DNA of 64,000 nt from Cannabis sativa (lineage: Eukaryota; Streptophyta; Magnoliopsida; Rosales; Cannabaceae), in assembly GCF_029168945.1 (NCBI RefSeq), contig NC_083605.1:72682969-72746968 (forward strand). Direction: 5' to 3'. Numbering within the stretch: position 1 is the first letter of the stretch; each line of letters begins with the position of its first letter. Made by a program: the position numbers and the translations under genes. The notes under the pieces were generated by a model, which was not told where the DNA came from, did not search any database, and was given only the letters and a program-made list of their open reading frames with translations. Below, piece after piece: positions 22,402 through 34,945 of the stretch.

Positions 22402-24290
22402 TTTACTCTCTAAGTCCATGTTCGTATGTTGTACGGATATGGACTTTTCAGCTCTTGTCTTGATTGTAGTAGCCTCTATCAAGCAGTCTTGTCTGGCCAA
22501 GCATCGAGCTTTTCGAATGATGTGCTTTTGAACCTTTGATCTTCTCTCTCCATATATGCCTCATCTTCTCTTCTTCGTCATCTCTTCTTTGATTCTGCCA
22601 TTAATTAGTTTCAAGCTTTTTAATTCTCACGTTTTAAGGTAGTTTTTTCACATTATAATCTGCTTGATAGCTTTGGGATACATAATGTTTGATTTGATGA
22701 ACAAGATCAAGTTTTAGACTGGTATCTTGTTAGAGACCTTGTTCGACTCTTAAATCTTGTTTAAGAACTCTGACTAATACTTAGATCTTATTTAGGAACT
22801 CTGTACACGACTTAGATCCTACGTCAAAAATCTGTACCTGACTTAGATCTTACGTTAAAACTCTGCCTATGGCTTAGATCCTGCATCGAAACTCTGCCTA
22901 TGACTTAGATACTGCATTGGAACTCTGTCTATGACTTAGAACCTTCATAAGAACTCTGTCTATGACTTAGAATCTTCATAGGAACTCTATTTATGACTTA
23001 GAACCTTCATAACCTTACCTTAGCCCCTTTTAGGAGCTCTGTCCGGTATGTTACGGGCTAAATCTTCTTGAATGGTTAGTGGCCTTTCATTGGCTATCTG
23101 GTTCATGATTCTTGATTTATACTTTGTCAGCTTTGTATTTCACATACTTCATCTTTTGTTCTTGTATGGCCTTTAGGCTCTTTACTTTTGAATAATGTTC
23201 GCGTATGGCCTTAGGGCCTTTTACTTTTGGACAGACGACTGACCTTGCGGTCTTTAATCCTAATTTTAACTTCTTTTGCTAGACATGCAGCTGTCCAGGC
23301 AACTTATGTCTAATCTGAAGTGTGCCATTCACACTTACTTAACTTTCAATTTTTTGCTTATCAAAACTCTAAATTTTGCTTAAGTTTAGCTGTGCTTGTT
23401 CGATGTTGTACGATGTGGGTGCCCCCAAGTGACTGAGCAGACTTATGGTCTCTTGGTGATCACTTGCAATTCACCAAGTATTATAAACCGGTGCCTGTGC
23501 ATTTTCTTGCAGGGACCTGTTTGTACGCATGTGGAACTAGAAATGAGTAACTTTAAGAAGTTATCTTGTTAGCTAGTTGTTTGACACAATATTAAATTGA
23601 AATACCATTTTTATTCATTAATTGGTCTTAAATGTGTGTTGTTGCTATGCAACGTACATTTTTTGTGTAACAAAAGCTTATAAATCAGAGCCTGCTTTTG
23701 AAACCACATTTTGGCTAACCCTACGTGGCATACCGCGCAAGGGCCATCACTAAAGAGGGATGGTCATATAGCTCTTTAATTTTTGGCCACCTTTGCAGGG
23801 CATACCTTGGAAAGGCCATCACTGAAGAGTGATGGAAACTTAGCTATTTTTTAAATTTCTGGACAGTGAAGCATTACTACTGAAGAGTAGTATTTTGTAT
23901 AAGTGGGCTATTGGTAGTACTTACCGAGATGTTTTCCATTCCAGTATCTTGGTAGGAGAGCTAACTCTATGTTTTCATTGTACTCGCCAAACTTGCATGC
24001 ACCTTTACTTATTATCTTGTAACTTGGTGCAGACTTTTTTAATTTAGAATTGACTATGTTGATGGGAGGCACGACCTGCTTGACATGTGATCAGGAGCCA
24101 AAAGGTTTTCCTTTGATCTTCTTGGCCATCTTCCGCACCTCATCGATGCGAGAGTCAATGTTCTTTACAAAAGAGTTTAGTAAAATCATCTCGAATGTGC
24201 AAGGGCCCTTTTGCATCAGAAAATGAAACAAAGCAAAAAACTCAAGAATAATGAAAAATGCATAATAAGTCAACAAACAAACATAAGAGA
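22402..24290 (-). mobile_element. Non-coding interior of the decayed retroelement
   Basis: Moderately GC-richer sequence follows the LTR without any recognisable gag or pol motif. It holds a 31-bp minisatellite (22749-23011) and a duplicated unit at 23700-23880 in which GGCATACC...GGCCATCAC...GATGG occurs twice about 77 bp apart. A large interior without coding motifs fits a LARD-type or badly decayed element. Its right boundary is not defined. Confidence 0.4.
22749..23011 (+). repeat. 31-bp minisatellite, about 8.5 copies
   Basis: Units run from CTTAGATC (or a close variant) to the next, for example at 22780, 22811, 22842, 22873, 22904, 22935, 22966 and 22997. The period is exactly 31 bp. 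Later units share CTTAGAACCTTCATA and AACTCTGTCTATGA, while earlier ones are more diverged. Because 31 is not a multiple of three, it cannot encode a simple repeated peptide. Confidence 0.9.
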
Positions 24291-25549
24291 CTCTGGTCCG
24301 CGTTCAACCATTGACATCGTTGTATTTTAAATTCCTGAGAACAAACTGTGTAATGTCCCCACACTCTAGAAAACTACCATACTAGAAGAAACACGGGTAG
24401 TTCATCAAGGTGAATGGATCTACCTAGAGTTTTGTGAGGGTGGAATGAAGTGAATGGACTCTCTACTATATCATTTACTCTAAGCAAGTAGTCATTGACT
24501 GAATACTGGAGATGATCCAGTTTTAGAGATTAAGGATCGAACCCATCCTTTGCAACACGATCAAACTCCTCCAAATGAGGAGCATGTGTCAAATGGAAGG
24601 GAGAATTACCTCTACCGAACGTGCTAGCACCTAGAGTATGTCTATCTAAAAAGATGGCAGCGAAACAGACTTATAGCTCCCTAGCCTTATTCAGGGGTTC
24701 TAGATTCCTCCTCGTCCACTCCTCCATCCAACACTTATCTTTCTTGACGGCCTACTTTACCCAATTTGCAACTATCTCAACAATGGCCTCCTTTACATCG
24801 TATGGATTGGAGCAAATCCCACAAGAATTGGGAGGAGTTATGTTCTGGTGTGGGGATAGCAGCCTAACCATCCTAAGCTTCTCCATGATCATCGAACCTT
24901 CTACTTTTAGTTGCTCCGGATCCATACTGCAATAGAACTTTTACCTCTCTCAGAAAAGAGGACCATGCAGAGCAAGGAAAGTTATCTGAAAAGTAGATAA
25001 GTAAAGGTTGGATAAAATTCCTTAAAATCTGGAGGGTTATTTAAAGGGAAATAAGTGGGTAAAGTTTGGTACTTACCCGTGACATTATAGTCCAATGTGA
25101 GAGTCAGATGCCTCTTCAGTGGAAACTCGAACATGAAGAACTAGTATTCTGTGAAGTCGTGGGGGTGTTTCTAATAGCTGGTTGGACATACCACCTTCAA
25201 TGCGTAGAAGCCAATCTTGGTCTTGTCCTTCCTCATCATATTTGACTCCAATCTATAAAAATACAAGATCTCTTTCGAAGACAGGAGCTCTATAGATTGA
25301 TCTTTACAAAGAATATATCGTTTGTCATCTCGCATACCTAGGTTTCACACAGTTTCTTGAGGTGCGTAACATGCATGAACCAAAGGACTCATGACAAGTG
25401 CATTCTAATTAGGGAAAGTGAAAGGTTTGCGGGCCTTCACAACCTATTGCCTTGGAATTCCAAAAGGTCGAACCCGTTCACAGTTCCGCACTCAACAGTG
25501 AATCTGAAAGGAAGCTGCAAGTCTCCATGAATCTTGAACCCTAAAGGCT
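24291..25549. other. Transposon-like region of unclear class
   Basis: Composition is closer to coding than the surroundings, and the minus strand holds several interrupted frames. I cannot match these to a known gag, pol or transposase motif. The plus frame 24621-24935 (104 codons) is probably the shadow of such a decayed minus-strand frame. It lies between two LTR-like units, so a broken retroelement body is the simplest reading. Confidence 0.35.
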
Positions 25550-26430
25550 TGTGAGGTAAATATTATCTATGTTTATGGATTAGTGACACATGTACTTCCA
25601 AGGCTTAAAATTAACTAAGATGGGCCCATTCTTAGGCCCAATTAAGTTAATGGATCGACCCATAAGGGATTGGGGTTACGACTTCAGTTCCGACCACAAG
25701 TCCAACTCATAGACATGATAAAGCTGAACCATATTGGTCCCAGAAGGACCATTTGCCTAGAAGACAAAAGGTCCATTAAAGTGTATCCGGATACCTTCAT
25801 GGGGTAATCCGAAATAGGCAACTGAAGAGACATTTGGAAACCATCCTACATGGCATCCTCTAGACACATGGTCCTACCACGTCAGAAGTTTGTCCCCTAC
25901 GTCAGACATGTTAGTGCGCGCACTACCAAAAGGAGCATACTTTTTGTCCAACACCATATTCTCTAACATACATTGTACACAACGGGCTGCGCATGACACC
26001 TGTCACTATCAAAATGGTTCCCACACGTACAAACGACCGTTATCTCATAAAGTGGGCATTATTTAACTGACCCAAAGTCAATAGAAATTGTATTCTATCT
26101 CATCACTGGGCTTATTTAACAAATTAAACCATAACAGGTTTATCCATAAATTTAACTCAAGCCTATAAATAGGACATTGCCTTTTCATACAAAGGGTTCG
26201 AAAATCATTTCGCAATTCAAGGGCTAAAAAGTAGGGTTGAACTTTGGCAAGAATACTCTTGTGTAATAATACTCTAAAGCTTTTCAAACTTAATAATATT
26301 GACTCGAGAACTTAGGCTCATTAACACCTGATCAACCACGTAAAAATTCGTGTTGCATTACCTTTAATTTGTTCTTCTTTAGACATAATTTATTTCTTAA
26401 TTGGTTTTCGAGAATCTCTGTAAACAAAAA
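25550..26430 (+). mobile_element. LTR-like sequence, plus-strand sense
   Basis: A retroelement LTR layout can be read on the plus strand. There is a promoter region with CCTATAAATAGGAC (26163-26176), a transcribed segment with the TGTGTAATAAT polyadenylation-type region (26261-26271), and a U5-like end near CTGTAAACA (26420). Such TATA-bearing segments are typical of Ty3/Gypsy LTRs. The outer ends are approximate, since no partner LTR or target duplication could be fixed. Confidence 0.5.
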
Positions 26431-27325
26431 TAAAATTAATATGTATTTTAAATTAAAATACTTGGCACCACAAAGTAGTCCTATTAACTCTTTGGTTGTG
26501 CCTAAAAATGAAACTTGTTAGAGATTTATGGTTTGAAGTTGGGCACGACACTCTAGCTTCTAACATGCCATGTTATCGTGCAAAAAAAAGTACCTTATGG
26601 CATGCCGTCAATTTTCATATCCATTAATCTTTTTTCGGCACGACAGAAGTTACGGAATTTCTTTTCTTATAGTGCGAGTTTTCACTTATAAATAGAGAAT
26701 TTTGTCATTGTAAAAGTTTTAACCTTAGTATAACTTGCTCTGGATTAAGATTTCATCCTCAATCTTTCTCTGTATTCCGAGTGAGGAAAATTCCAATCAA
26801 TATATAGATATAATATACAATGTTTAAAGCCTTTGTTTTAATTAAGAAAGAGTTAGGGGGGAGTTATTAATTAAAGAGATGAGATTGATGAGGGGAATGA
26901 TGAGATTGTTTTGTAGTGGCGTGGCTGCTTCTATGCCCTTCAATTCAATTCAATTCAATCTAATGTTTCTTCCTTCCCATGAGAAAGGAGGTATAGCTAG
27001 CTAGCTAGCTAGGGTGAGCGTGTGGCTTCTTGTTTGAAATCACGTGCATGCATTGTATACCCACCAATAACAAACCAAGTAAAATTCATGACTCATTTCT
27101 TTGTGTGGGGCCACCAGACTTACTGACAAAGTTGATCTTGATATGCCACCAACACAAAATTGGAAGTTAATCTCCAACAATTTTATTAAAAAGAAAGATA
27201 ATGCAACAAACAAAGTCTTATTCAAATTATAAATGAATTACTTCAATTCAAGGCACAAAAGCATTCTTGTTTCAAACAGTATAGTTGGGCCCAATTCACA
27301 TCCACGCCAATATCACGTAGACTTT
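26431..27325. other. Intergenic DNA, no gene supported
   Basis: Another TATA-bearing stretch (ACTTATAAATAGAGAATT at 26684-26701) may belong to a further LTR fragment. At 26995-27012 there is a CTAG run (about four and a half units). The minus frame 27040-27225 has no supporting motif. Confidence 0.4.
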
Positions 27326-27329
27326 CGAT

Positions 27330-27712
27330 ATAAAATAATAATAAATGCTATTTCAAACTTTATATTTTTTAAAAATTATTAATTAAACTTAAATGACAAA
27401 ATCTACACTATATTTTTCAAAATAATTAAAATAAGATTCTAAACTCAATTTTTAATAATTTTATTTTTTAATATAATTAACTTTAAGACAAAATCTAATA
27501 CAGACAAATACAGAAAATAATTACAGTTTTATAATAACATCTCTAGATCAAATTATTATTAAGTTTTATTTTAACAAAAATCAGTTCAAGATCCTATTTG
27601 TATAATTTTAGAAAATACAGGATCAATTTTATTATTTAACAAAATAGAGGGTCCAATTAGTAACTTTTGTGAAACACAAGGTCCAAAGTAGTATTTACCC
27701 ATTTTAAAATTT
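27330..27712. repeat. Dispersed repeat family C, copy 1
   Basis: Carries phrases such as AAACACAAGGTCCAAAGTAG, TTAACAAAATAGAGGGTCC and TTTAGAAAATACAGGATC near its right end and TTTTTCAAAATAATTAAAAT at left. Related copies are at 29790-30135 (inside the LOL1 intron) and 33370-33665. The phrases match a widespread plant MITE type beginning GGGTAAATACTATTTTGGACC (seen here on the opposite strand). Confidence 0.6.
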
Positions 27713-28370
27713 TTAGTTTTGATACAATTTATTGGGTCTTATTCTTCTACTTTGTTGGATCATTCACTTTAAATTTAAGCCCTCACGAAACTTTGTACTA
27801 ATATAATAAGTATAACACTTATATTTAAGATAACTTTTATTTATTCTGAGATTTAAGTTAATACTCCAACACATACCAATGCAATATTTGTAATTGGTTA
27901 ACAATTTTTATTATGATTTAATAAATTTAAATGTGTGAAACTTTATATTAAGAACTAGTTTCTTAAGACAAAAAAAGTAATAAATTAAGTAGACTTTCGC
28001 ACCTTGCGAAAACCATACTGTTGGACCAATAGAATACGTCGACCACAATATTAAGTAGAGTTTTGATATAAGACACTACTTTCTAAACTTTTGGCTCTAA
28101 TATAATTTGTTGGACCCTGTTCTTTCACCTTATTAAGTGATCCGTTTTAAGTCTAAGTCCTCACGAACCTCATACTAATAAAATATGTATAACACTTATA
28201 TTCAAGTCAATTCTTATCTATTCTTCTAAATTTAAATTGATACCCTAACACATATAAATGTGACATTTATAATTAATGAACAATTTTTAATATAATTTAT
28301 TAAATTAAAACGTATAAGACCTGATATTATACTATATAATATTTCTTAAGAAGAAAAAAAAGGTAATAAA
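27713..28370 (+). repeat. Two diverged direct repeats upstream of LOL1
   Basis: About 27713-27990 and 28085-28370 share the same series of words at a spacing of roughly 370 bp: AATTTATTGGGTCTTATTCTT versus AATTTGTTGGACCCTGTTCTT, AAGCCCTCACGAA versus AAGTCCTCACGAA, and GTATAACACTTATATT in both. Both end in a TTTCTTAAGA...AAAAAGGTAATAAATTA-type tail. It is an old duplication, probably of a transposon, ending about 20 bp before the LOL1 leader. Confidence 0.7.
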
Positions 28371-28389
28371 TTACTTTTTAACACTCTTT

Positions 28390-28516
28390 AATTAGTTTGG
28401 CCCCCACCTAATTCTCTTCTCTTTCTCTTTCTCTTTCTCCCAAATGCTCAACTATATCCTCTCACTCTCTTTTTCTTTGTCTCCTCACTTCTTCTGCAAC
28501 TTGGCAACAAGAAGAG
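28390..28516 (+). promoter_or_regulatory. LOL1 leader exon and pyrimidine tract
   Basis: A strongly CT-rich stretch (CTTTCTCTTTCTC at about 28420-28440) of the kind common around plant transcription starts leads to a GTATGTG donor at 28517. The acceptor CTTTTTCAG ends at 28700. The leader then continues in 28701-28804 to the ATG. An intron in the 5' UTR is inferred from these signals only. Confidence 0.5.
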
Positions 28517-28804
28517 GTATGTGTTTTCCTCACTCCCCATTCTTTTCCACAAACCTTTCTCAAAATTAATAAATATTTCTCAAATGAAAGATATTTTTGT
28601 GTTTTTATGGTAAACATTATGGGATATAGAAGCTAGCATATGGTTGGTTAATCATAAACACTTTTTCTGAGTTTTTCTTTTGGTTGCTTCACTTTTTCAG
28701 GTATGGTATTATGATATTCTGTGTTTTGAGGCAATAAGCTTTTTTCTTAAAAGCTTAGAAAAACAAAAACAAAAAACAAAAATCAAAGTTAGTGAAATCT
28801 TATA

Positions 28805-30325
28805 ATGCCAGTTCCACTAGCACCATATCCATCACCACCAGCAGCAGCACCATATACAACTCCACCTTCAAATGGTATCTTAAAATCTCTTCATTCAATA
28901 ATAATGTAACATTTCATTTCATTTCTTATCTCTTTCTTATACTAACATAGCTTATGTTATTGGATATTCATTCAATTGTTACAAATCTCAAGTTAAAAAA
29001 AATAACACTTTAATTATGTGAATAATGTTGAGCAGGTGCACAAAGCCAACTAGTATGCTCTGGATGCCGGAATCTTTTACTGTATCCGGTCGGGGCTACC
29101 TCGGTATGCTGTGCTGTTTGCAATGCAGTCACAGCAGTACCGCCACCCGGTGAGTTTGTTATTTCAAACTCCCTTTATTTCTTTAGAGAAAACTAATTCT
29201 GTTCTGTTTTCTTAACTAAAATTTAAACCAAAATATAGGCACAGAAATGGCTCAGCTTGTGTGTGGAGGTTGCCATACTTTACTAATGTACATAAGAGGA
29301 GCAACAAGTGTGCAATGTTCTTGTTGTCACACTGTTAATCTTGCCTTGGAAGGTATTTATTATTATTTTAGGGGGTTTTTAGGGGTTGATTCGAACTTGG
29401 GAACTTCTCTTTTTTTCTCGGTTTTTTATATTTTGAAGTGTGGTTGAAATGCATAATGTGACAGCAAATCAGGTGGCACATGTGAATTGTGGGAATTGCA
29501 GGATGTTGCTGATGTACCAATATGGGGCAAGATCTGTGAAATGTGCAGTTTGCAATTTTGTGACATCAGTTGGGGTGAGTAGTGAGTACACATTAATATT
29601 CATTTTCATTACACAAATATTATGTGCTATAAAAATGGTAACACAACTAAACTCTTCATCCTACTATCTATACTTCCCTTCTTCTATATTTTCATACAAA
29701 AATTCTTTGGTTTTTTATTTTTGTTACCCCTTTTTACCCCTTGTTCAAGTTTACCATTACCGAATTTATAGATAGATACTATTTTGGATTTTGTGTTTTA
29801 TTAAAATTATTGATTAAACTATTTATTTTGTTAAATGACAAATCGAGTCATGTATTTTTCAAAATAGTACAAAATAATACACTAAGTTTAATTTTCGTCA
29901 TTTTTTTCAATAAAACCAACCTAAACTTAAAGTCAATTTCTAGCATGAACAATGGTAAAACAAATAGCTAGAATAGTTATAATACTTTTAAATCAGATTA
30001 TTAAATTTTATTTTAACAAAAATTAAGCTAATAATAATATTTTGTACAATTTTAAAAAAACAAAGGGTTCGAATTGTCAAAAGATATGCAATTAATATAT
30101 TTATAAAATATAAAGTTCAAAATAATATTTACGTAAAACATATCAATATCTAAGCACATCACACTTTCTTTGAATCAAAGAAATATATTTTGTTAATGGT
30201 AATAATTTAGGGGACAAATAAGGAATACTCATTAATGTTTGGTTATAAGATATTGAGTGATGTTTGGTCTTATATGTATGCAGGTCCCAACAACAACCAC
30301 AACTGAACAGAAATTCAATGGCTAA
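28805..30325 (+). CDS. LOL1: LSD1-like zinc finger protein (LOL1 type)
   Basis: Coding exons 28805-28874, 29036-29149, 29239-29352, 29465-29574 and 30284-30325 join in phase to 149 aa. A proline/alanine-rich N terminus ([12 protein letters not shown]) is followed by three LSD1-type zinc fingers of the form CxxCRxxLxYxxGAxxVxCxxC: first [17 protein letters not shown], second [17 protein letters not shown], third [17 protein letters not shown]. Each finger sits in its own exon. The very high match to Arabidopsis LOL1 as I remember it, including the linker [14 protein letters not shown], supports LOL1 over LSD1. LSD1/LOL1 proteins are small nuclear/cytoplasmic regulators of superoxide-linked cell death, LOL1 acting positively and LSD1 negatively in Arabidopsis. 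All zinc ligands are present. The last intron (709 bp) contains a family C repeat. Confidence 0.95.
29790..30135. repeat. Family C repeat, copy 2, in the last LOL1 intron
   Basis: Shares with the copy at 27330-27712 the words ATTTTTCAAAATAGTACAAA, TTATTTTAACAAAAATTAAG and AAAACAAAGGGTTCGAATTG in the same order and strand, and ends in AATATTTACG. The long low-complexity frames here (29440-29971) are intron read-through and not coding. Confidence 0.6.
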
Positions 30326-31400
30326 AAATATCAAACACTTGAAATGAATTGATGATCATATCATATCATATCATGTCATGAGGCTATAACTATATAAGAA
30401 GAAGATGATATGTCAAATAATCAGAGAATTTTTTTTCTCTTCTCTAAGTGATCTCATCCATTGTATAGAGTTTTTTCTTCTTCTTTTTTTTTTTTCCCAC
30501 TTTTGTGTGACCCTTCCAAAAGAATAAGTAGTTTTCTTTTTTCTTATGTGAGAATGACTTTTAGAGTGTGAGTGTTCATGAAAATCTTCGGATAAGGATA
30601 AAACTATGTCACCAATTTTCTTTTTCACGTTATTGTTTGGACAAATTTGCTGTATTGGATTAATTAATGTCATTCTTATATTGAGAAAATGAAAAGGAAA
30701 AAAAATTTCTTTTGAAAGAGGTTTTGATATATATGCAATTTGCATTGTGAAAATGGTCCAAACAAGTACATATATAGATTAGTGGTTAGAAATTTGATTA
30801 TGATGCTCAGTGAATTGATCTCATCTAAGAAAGTTACAGTTGGGTTTTGGGACCAGAAGAGATATTTTTTAGAATGTAAAATTGATGTTGTGGACTCCTC
30901 CAATTCCAAAGAAATACTTGTACTACTAATTACATGAAAGGTTTAAAATATATGATTTTGACTTGCATATATATGTATATATATACATATAATATCAGTA
31001 TATCTCATTAATAAATTAAGATTCTATAGGAACTATTTGAAAATTGATATCATATATGTGCTCAACACCATAATGTATATAGTACAAATTAATATTGGGT
31101 CTAATGTTAATGTTATTGTACATTTTCATTATACCAATTACGGTAAAACACGTCAAGTAGTGTTATTGGTGTCACCATGCATAGAATTTATATGTATATA
31201 TTTTGATAAAATCACCAAAGTTTATTGAGGAGGAATTAATCCTTCCAACCAAGGCATTTTATTTTTGAATAATTAACTTGCCTTTTGAATTTTTAACACT
31301 ATTAAGTTGCGTCCTTTATAGTACACAACTCGTTAATAATATCTTTCGAAATATAACTTTTATAATGCAGACGCAATTCTTTTATCATCTTCTTTTTAAT
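30326..31400. other. LOL1 3' flank, no further gene
   Basis: LOL1 3' UTR probably covers the first few hundred bases. The overlapping frames on both strands at 30413-30937 are AT-driven. No promoter or RNA gene is recognisable. Confidence 0.5.
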
Positions 31401-31404
31401 TTTA

Positions 31405-31575
31405 TTGGTAGTTGATATATAAATGGATACAAATTAAATATTTTAACTCTTTTTACTTTAATGATTAAAAAACTAAAAATTATTATATAAGAAAAAAGTA
31501 TTCTATTTTATTATTCATTAATGTAAAAAGGGTGAAGGGTATTTAATCAGTATCTATTTATCAACTACCATCTAC
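31405..31575. mobile_element. Small MITE with inverted ends
   Basis: GGTAGTTGATATATAAATGG at left is mirrored by ATCTATTTATCAACTACCAT at right (about 22 bp paired with two or three mismatches), around an AT-rich centre. No reliable target duplication. Confidence 0.5.
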
Positions 31576-31579
31576 TACC

Positions 31580-33365
31580 TCACTCATTTTACGATAAAAT
31601 TGAATAAAATGTGATGGAAAGAATATGTTATCATAAAAGTTATATTTTAAGAGATATTATTAACAAGTCATATACTATAAGGGGCATAACTTGCAATGTA
31701 AAATGTTTAGGAAATAAAAATACTAATTATTTTTCATTTTTAATGTACAGTTGTGTTGCGTTATTACTTTTTATTAAGAAACTATTAGAAATTGTCCTGA
31801 CAATGTGTAGAAAATAATACTATATACAAAATAAATGTATTATATATTATTTTCATTGTCAATTAATTTTGAGATGAAATCTTATATACCATAATGACAC
31901 ACTTTCAAATTCTAACAGAAATAATTTCACAAAAAAACATAACATAATTAACAATTCATGCATCACTCTCAACAAAAAGACAAAGAAACCAAGCTGCAAG
32001 GACCATAGAATACCCTTTTAGCAATACTCCAAAAAGCATGAAGAAAAAAATTAAAAAAACCCCAAAAAAAAGCATAGCACTAAGTAATATCAATAATGCA
32101 AATTAAAATCAAATTCCACATATTTTGATTTAAAATAGAATGTATGTATGAATTACACCAAGTGACCATCATACTATTATTATAGAATAGAATGCCCTTT
32201 AGCATTATTAATAACCATCTCTAGATAAAGGAAGTTAGTTAGAATTGTCAATTAATTTTTCCCAAGTAGGTAGGATTTGAAAAGATAACTAATAATAGCT
32301 ATGGTAGTACTAGTAATATGGAAAGAGAGAGAAGGTTGATGTGAGTTAAATTAGTGAGTAAGCCTTAACCTTATATGTGGTGGTAGAGTACTCAAGGTTG
32401 ATGAGCTTTAATAATTGATAAAGCAATTTATATATATATGGAACATTTCTTAATAGGTATTACATGTGAATGGTTATTAAAATTTAACTATAAATATTAA
32501 TTTTAAAAATACGAAACCATTGAATTTAATCTAATAACGAATAATTAAATCACAAATTTAAATTCTTATACTTAATTACTACTTTATTAAAAAAAATATA
32601 TAAAAAAATATCTTTTTTTTACACTATATCAAAAATATGTTCATACAAATATATTTAACTAAAACTCAACTTTTTCTTTTCTTATTTTTCTTGCTAAAAA
32701 CCTTTTTTTAATTTTTTTTAACCGATGGAACAATCTCAACCAATATGATATAAAAATGAGAGATTTTTTTAATTAGATAAAAAAATTAAGTATAAAAATT
32801 CAAAATTTTCTATTTTTATCTATTCATGGGTAATACCCATTAAAAGTGCACTCATATATATATATTGAGCTAGGTGGACAATACTCTAGCTAGTCTCTTT
32901 GTGGTCTTCCCTTTATACTATATATCAAGCTCTTTCTTGTAACTAGATTCTCTCAGCCAATACTACTAATAACAATAATATTGGCTCAATCATTTAATTT
33001 TGTATTGTATAATGGCTAGCTTGTGTTATTAAGACTCATACTATAATAATTTCCCATCTTGGTTAGACTTGATTTATCACAAGAAATGACAAATGATCCT
33101 ATTATTGATGAAAAGACTTGTTTTGTGTCAATAGCCCATTGAAACATAAACCAAATGGAGAAAATAAAAATAAACCAATTTACAAAAAATATATATTGTA
33201 AAAATTAAGTGTAGAGTTAACCTATAATTCCATATATAAAGTTATTGCTTTCTTGTTATAGATTACTAATATGAGATTATTTTCTAATACACCCCTCATG
33301 TTGGTTGTATTGGAGTACAGCTATAATAAAATGACCTTGGTCACAATATTTACTTATTATTATTA
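31580..33365. other. AT-rich intergenic DNA
   Basis: No gene, RNA or bounded repeat that I can support. The frame 31611-31817 has no motif. Confidence 0.5.
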
Positions 33366-33369
33366 TCCT

Positions 33370-33665
33370 TTTATTTGTTTTTTTTTAAATATGTTTTAAA
33401 ATAGTATAAATCAGCTTAACTTTTGTTAAATTAAACTTAATAATTGATCAAAAAATATTATGATCAAGCTGATTATATTTTTTTATATTTGTTTGTGCTA
33501 GAATTAGTTTTAATTCAAGTTAATTATATTAAAAAAAATAACGAAAAATTGAGTTCAGGATATTATTTGTATCATTTTAAAAAATATAAAATACGATTTA
33601 TCATTTAACAAGAGTTTGATTAATAATTTTTGCAAAACACAAAATTCTGAATATTATTTGCTTAA
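33370..33665. repeat. Family C repeat, copy 3
   Basis: Carries AATAGTATAAATCAGCTTAA, TTCAGGATATTATTTGTATC, AAAAAATATAAAATACGATT and TTGCAAAACACAAAATTC, in the order seen in the copy at 27560-27710. Confidence 0.55.
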
Positions 33666-33814
33666 AGTTTTTTTTTTTTCTTATTTTGTTTAGACCTTGA
33701 TCACAGTATAACCAAAAGCCATAAAAAGATTATTTATTTATTTTATTTTTTGTGACGACCATAAAAAGAAAAATTGATAATAATGATATATTTTGAGCAA
33801 TTTAAGTGAAAAAA

Positions 33815-34010
33815 AGGGGTTTTTTCATTTTTACACTTTAAAACATTTTTTTTTTTTTTATTTTTACAAAATTCTAGAAATTCCTATTGCAATTAGCGCT
33901 GCAACCTAAATTGTAAAAAAATCGTATAGAAACCCTTACTGCAACTAGTGCTGCAACTACTTTAGAAACTCAAACCGTAAATTTGAAAAAAAAGTTAAAA
34001 AAAATAGTAT
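33815..34010 (+). repeat. Family B repeat, copy 2
   Basis: Parallel to 17995-18215: TTTTTACAAAATTCTAGAAA, CTATTGCAATTAGCGCTGCA, TAGAAACCCTTACTGCAAC and TTTAGAAACTCAAACCG occur in the same order. Confidence 0.7.
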
Positions 34011-34209
34011 ATGAAGTAATAAAACACTAATGTGAGTGTTCTTAATTAGGCAAAGAATGTCGGTAAATCATAGTATATAGTATGAAGAAAAATTGTTAGC
34101 TATAATAATGCTTTAAAATAATTCATTTATTTTTCTTATATATATATATATGATCTCTGCAGTACTATTAATTCATGACAGTAACAGACCATTCCATAGG
34201 TACATCATT

Positions 34210-34234
34210 TATTATTATTATTATTATTATTATA
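34210..34234. repeat. (ATT)n microsatellite
   Basis: About eight ATT units followed by TATAGG. The surrounding 34011-34945 is AT-rich, with no gene seen. Confidence 0.9.
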
Positions 34235-34945
34235 GGTATTTATTGAAACTTTAGTATATATATATATAGTCCCTTGTTTGGTTTTACAATTCTGTGGGCT
34301 ATGATTATGAATAGAGGTGAGTTAGTAAGACCATGCTCAAGTAAGTGTCCTTTGAAAATGGTCCAACTTTGATTATTCACATTTTTGGCATAATGAGTAC
34401 TAATGTATATGACACATTAATATGTGGAGTCCAGTCATAAATCAAACAACAATTAATGCCTACATATATATATGAAGAGATTATTGATAAATGAGAAATT
34501 GTTAAAAAAGTACGAGTACTATTTATTAAGGTGTATTATATATATTTATATATAGTGTAATTAAATATTAGATTTTATATAATTATATACAATAAGTTTT
34601 GTAGAATATTGTTAACTAATTGTAAGGTATCATTTTGCCTAATAGCAATGCTTTATATATGAATGAATGATAAGTGCTAATTACAATCTCTTATTATAAA
34701 TTCTTAGTCAACCTCTACAGCTGAATGACATGTCGGAATATTTTTTTTTAATTTTCTTTATTATAGTTATAATTTCATTCTTGTAAAATTTTTAAATTTT
34801 TTGAATAGTTTACATTTTACAATACTGAAAATAAAATTCCTAATATATTTTAATTTATCACGCGTATTTAAAAAATTTCAAAATTATTTTCAACATTGTA
34901 AGCTATTTAATTTTTTAAAAAAATTTACATGGATAATTTTGTAAC

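Noticed and set aside
24621..24935. 104-codon plus-strand frame
   Set aside because: Sits in a retroelement-like block, has no motif and is better explained as the opposite strand of a decayed frame.
21277..26430. One complete LTR retrotransposon from the LTR at 21277 to the one at 25550
   Set aside because: The two LTR-like units differ in sequence and read in opposite directions, so they belong to different elements.
29440..29971. Frames extending past the fourth LOL1 exon
   Set aside because: They read through the GTGAGT donor at 29575 into the intron. The conserved protein instead continues at 30284.
30413..30937. Overlapping frames on both strands downstream of LOL1
   Set aside because: A/T-driven composition, mutually overlapping, no splice structure or known domain.
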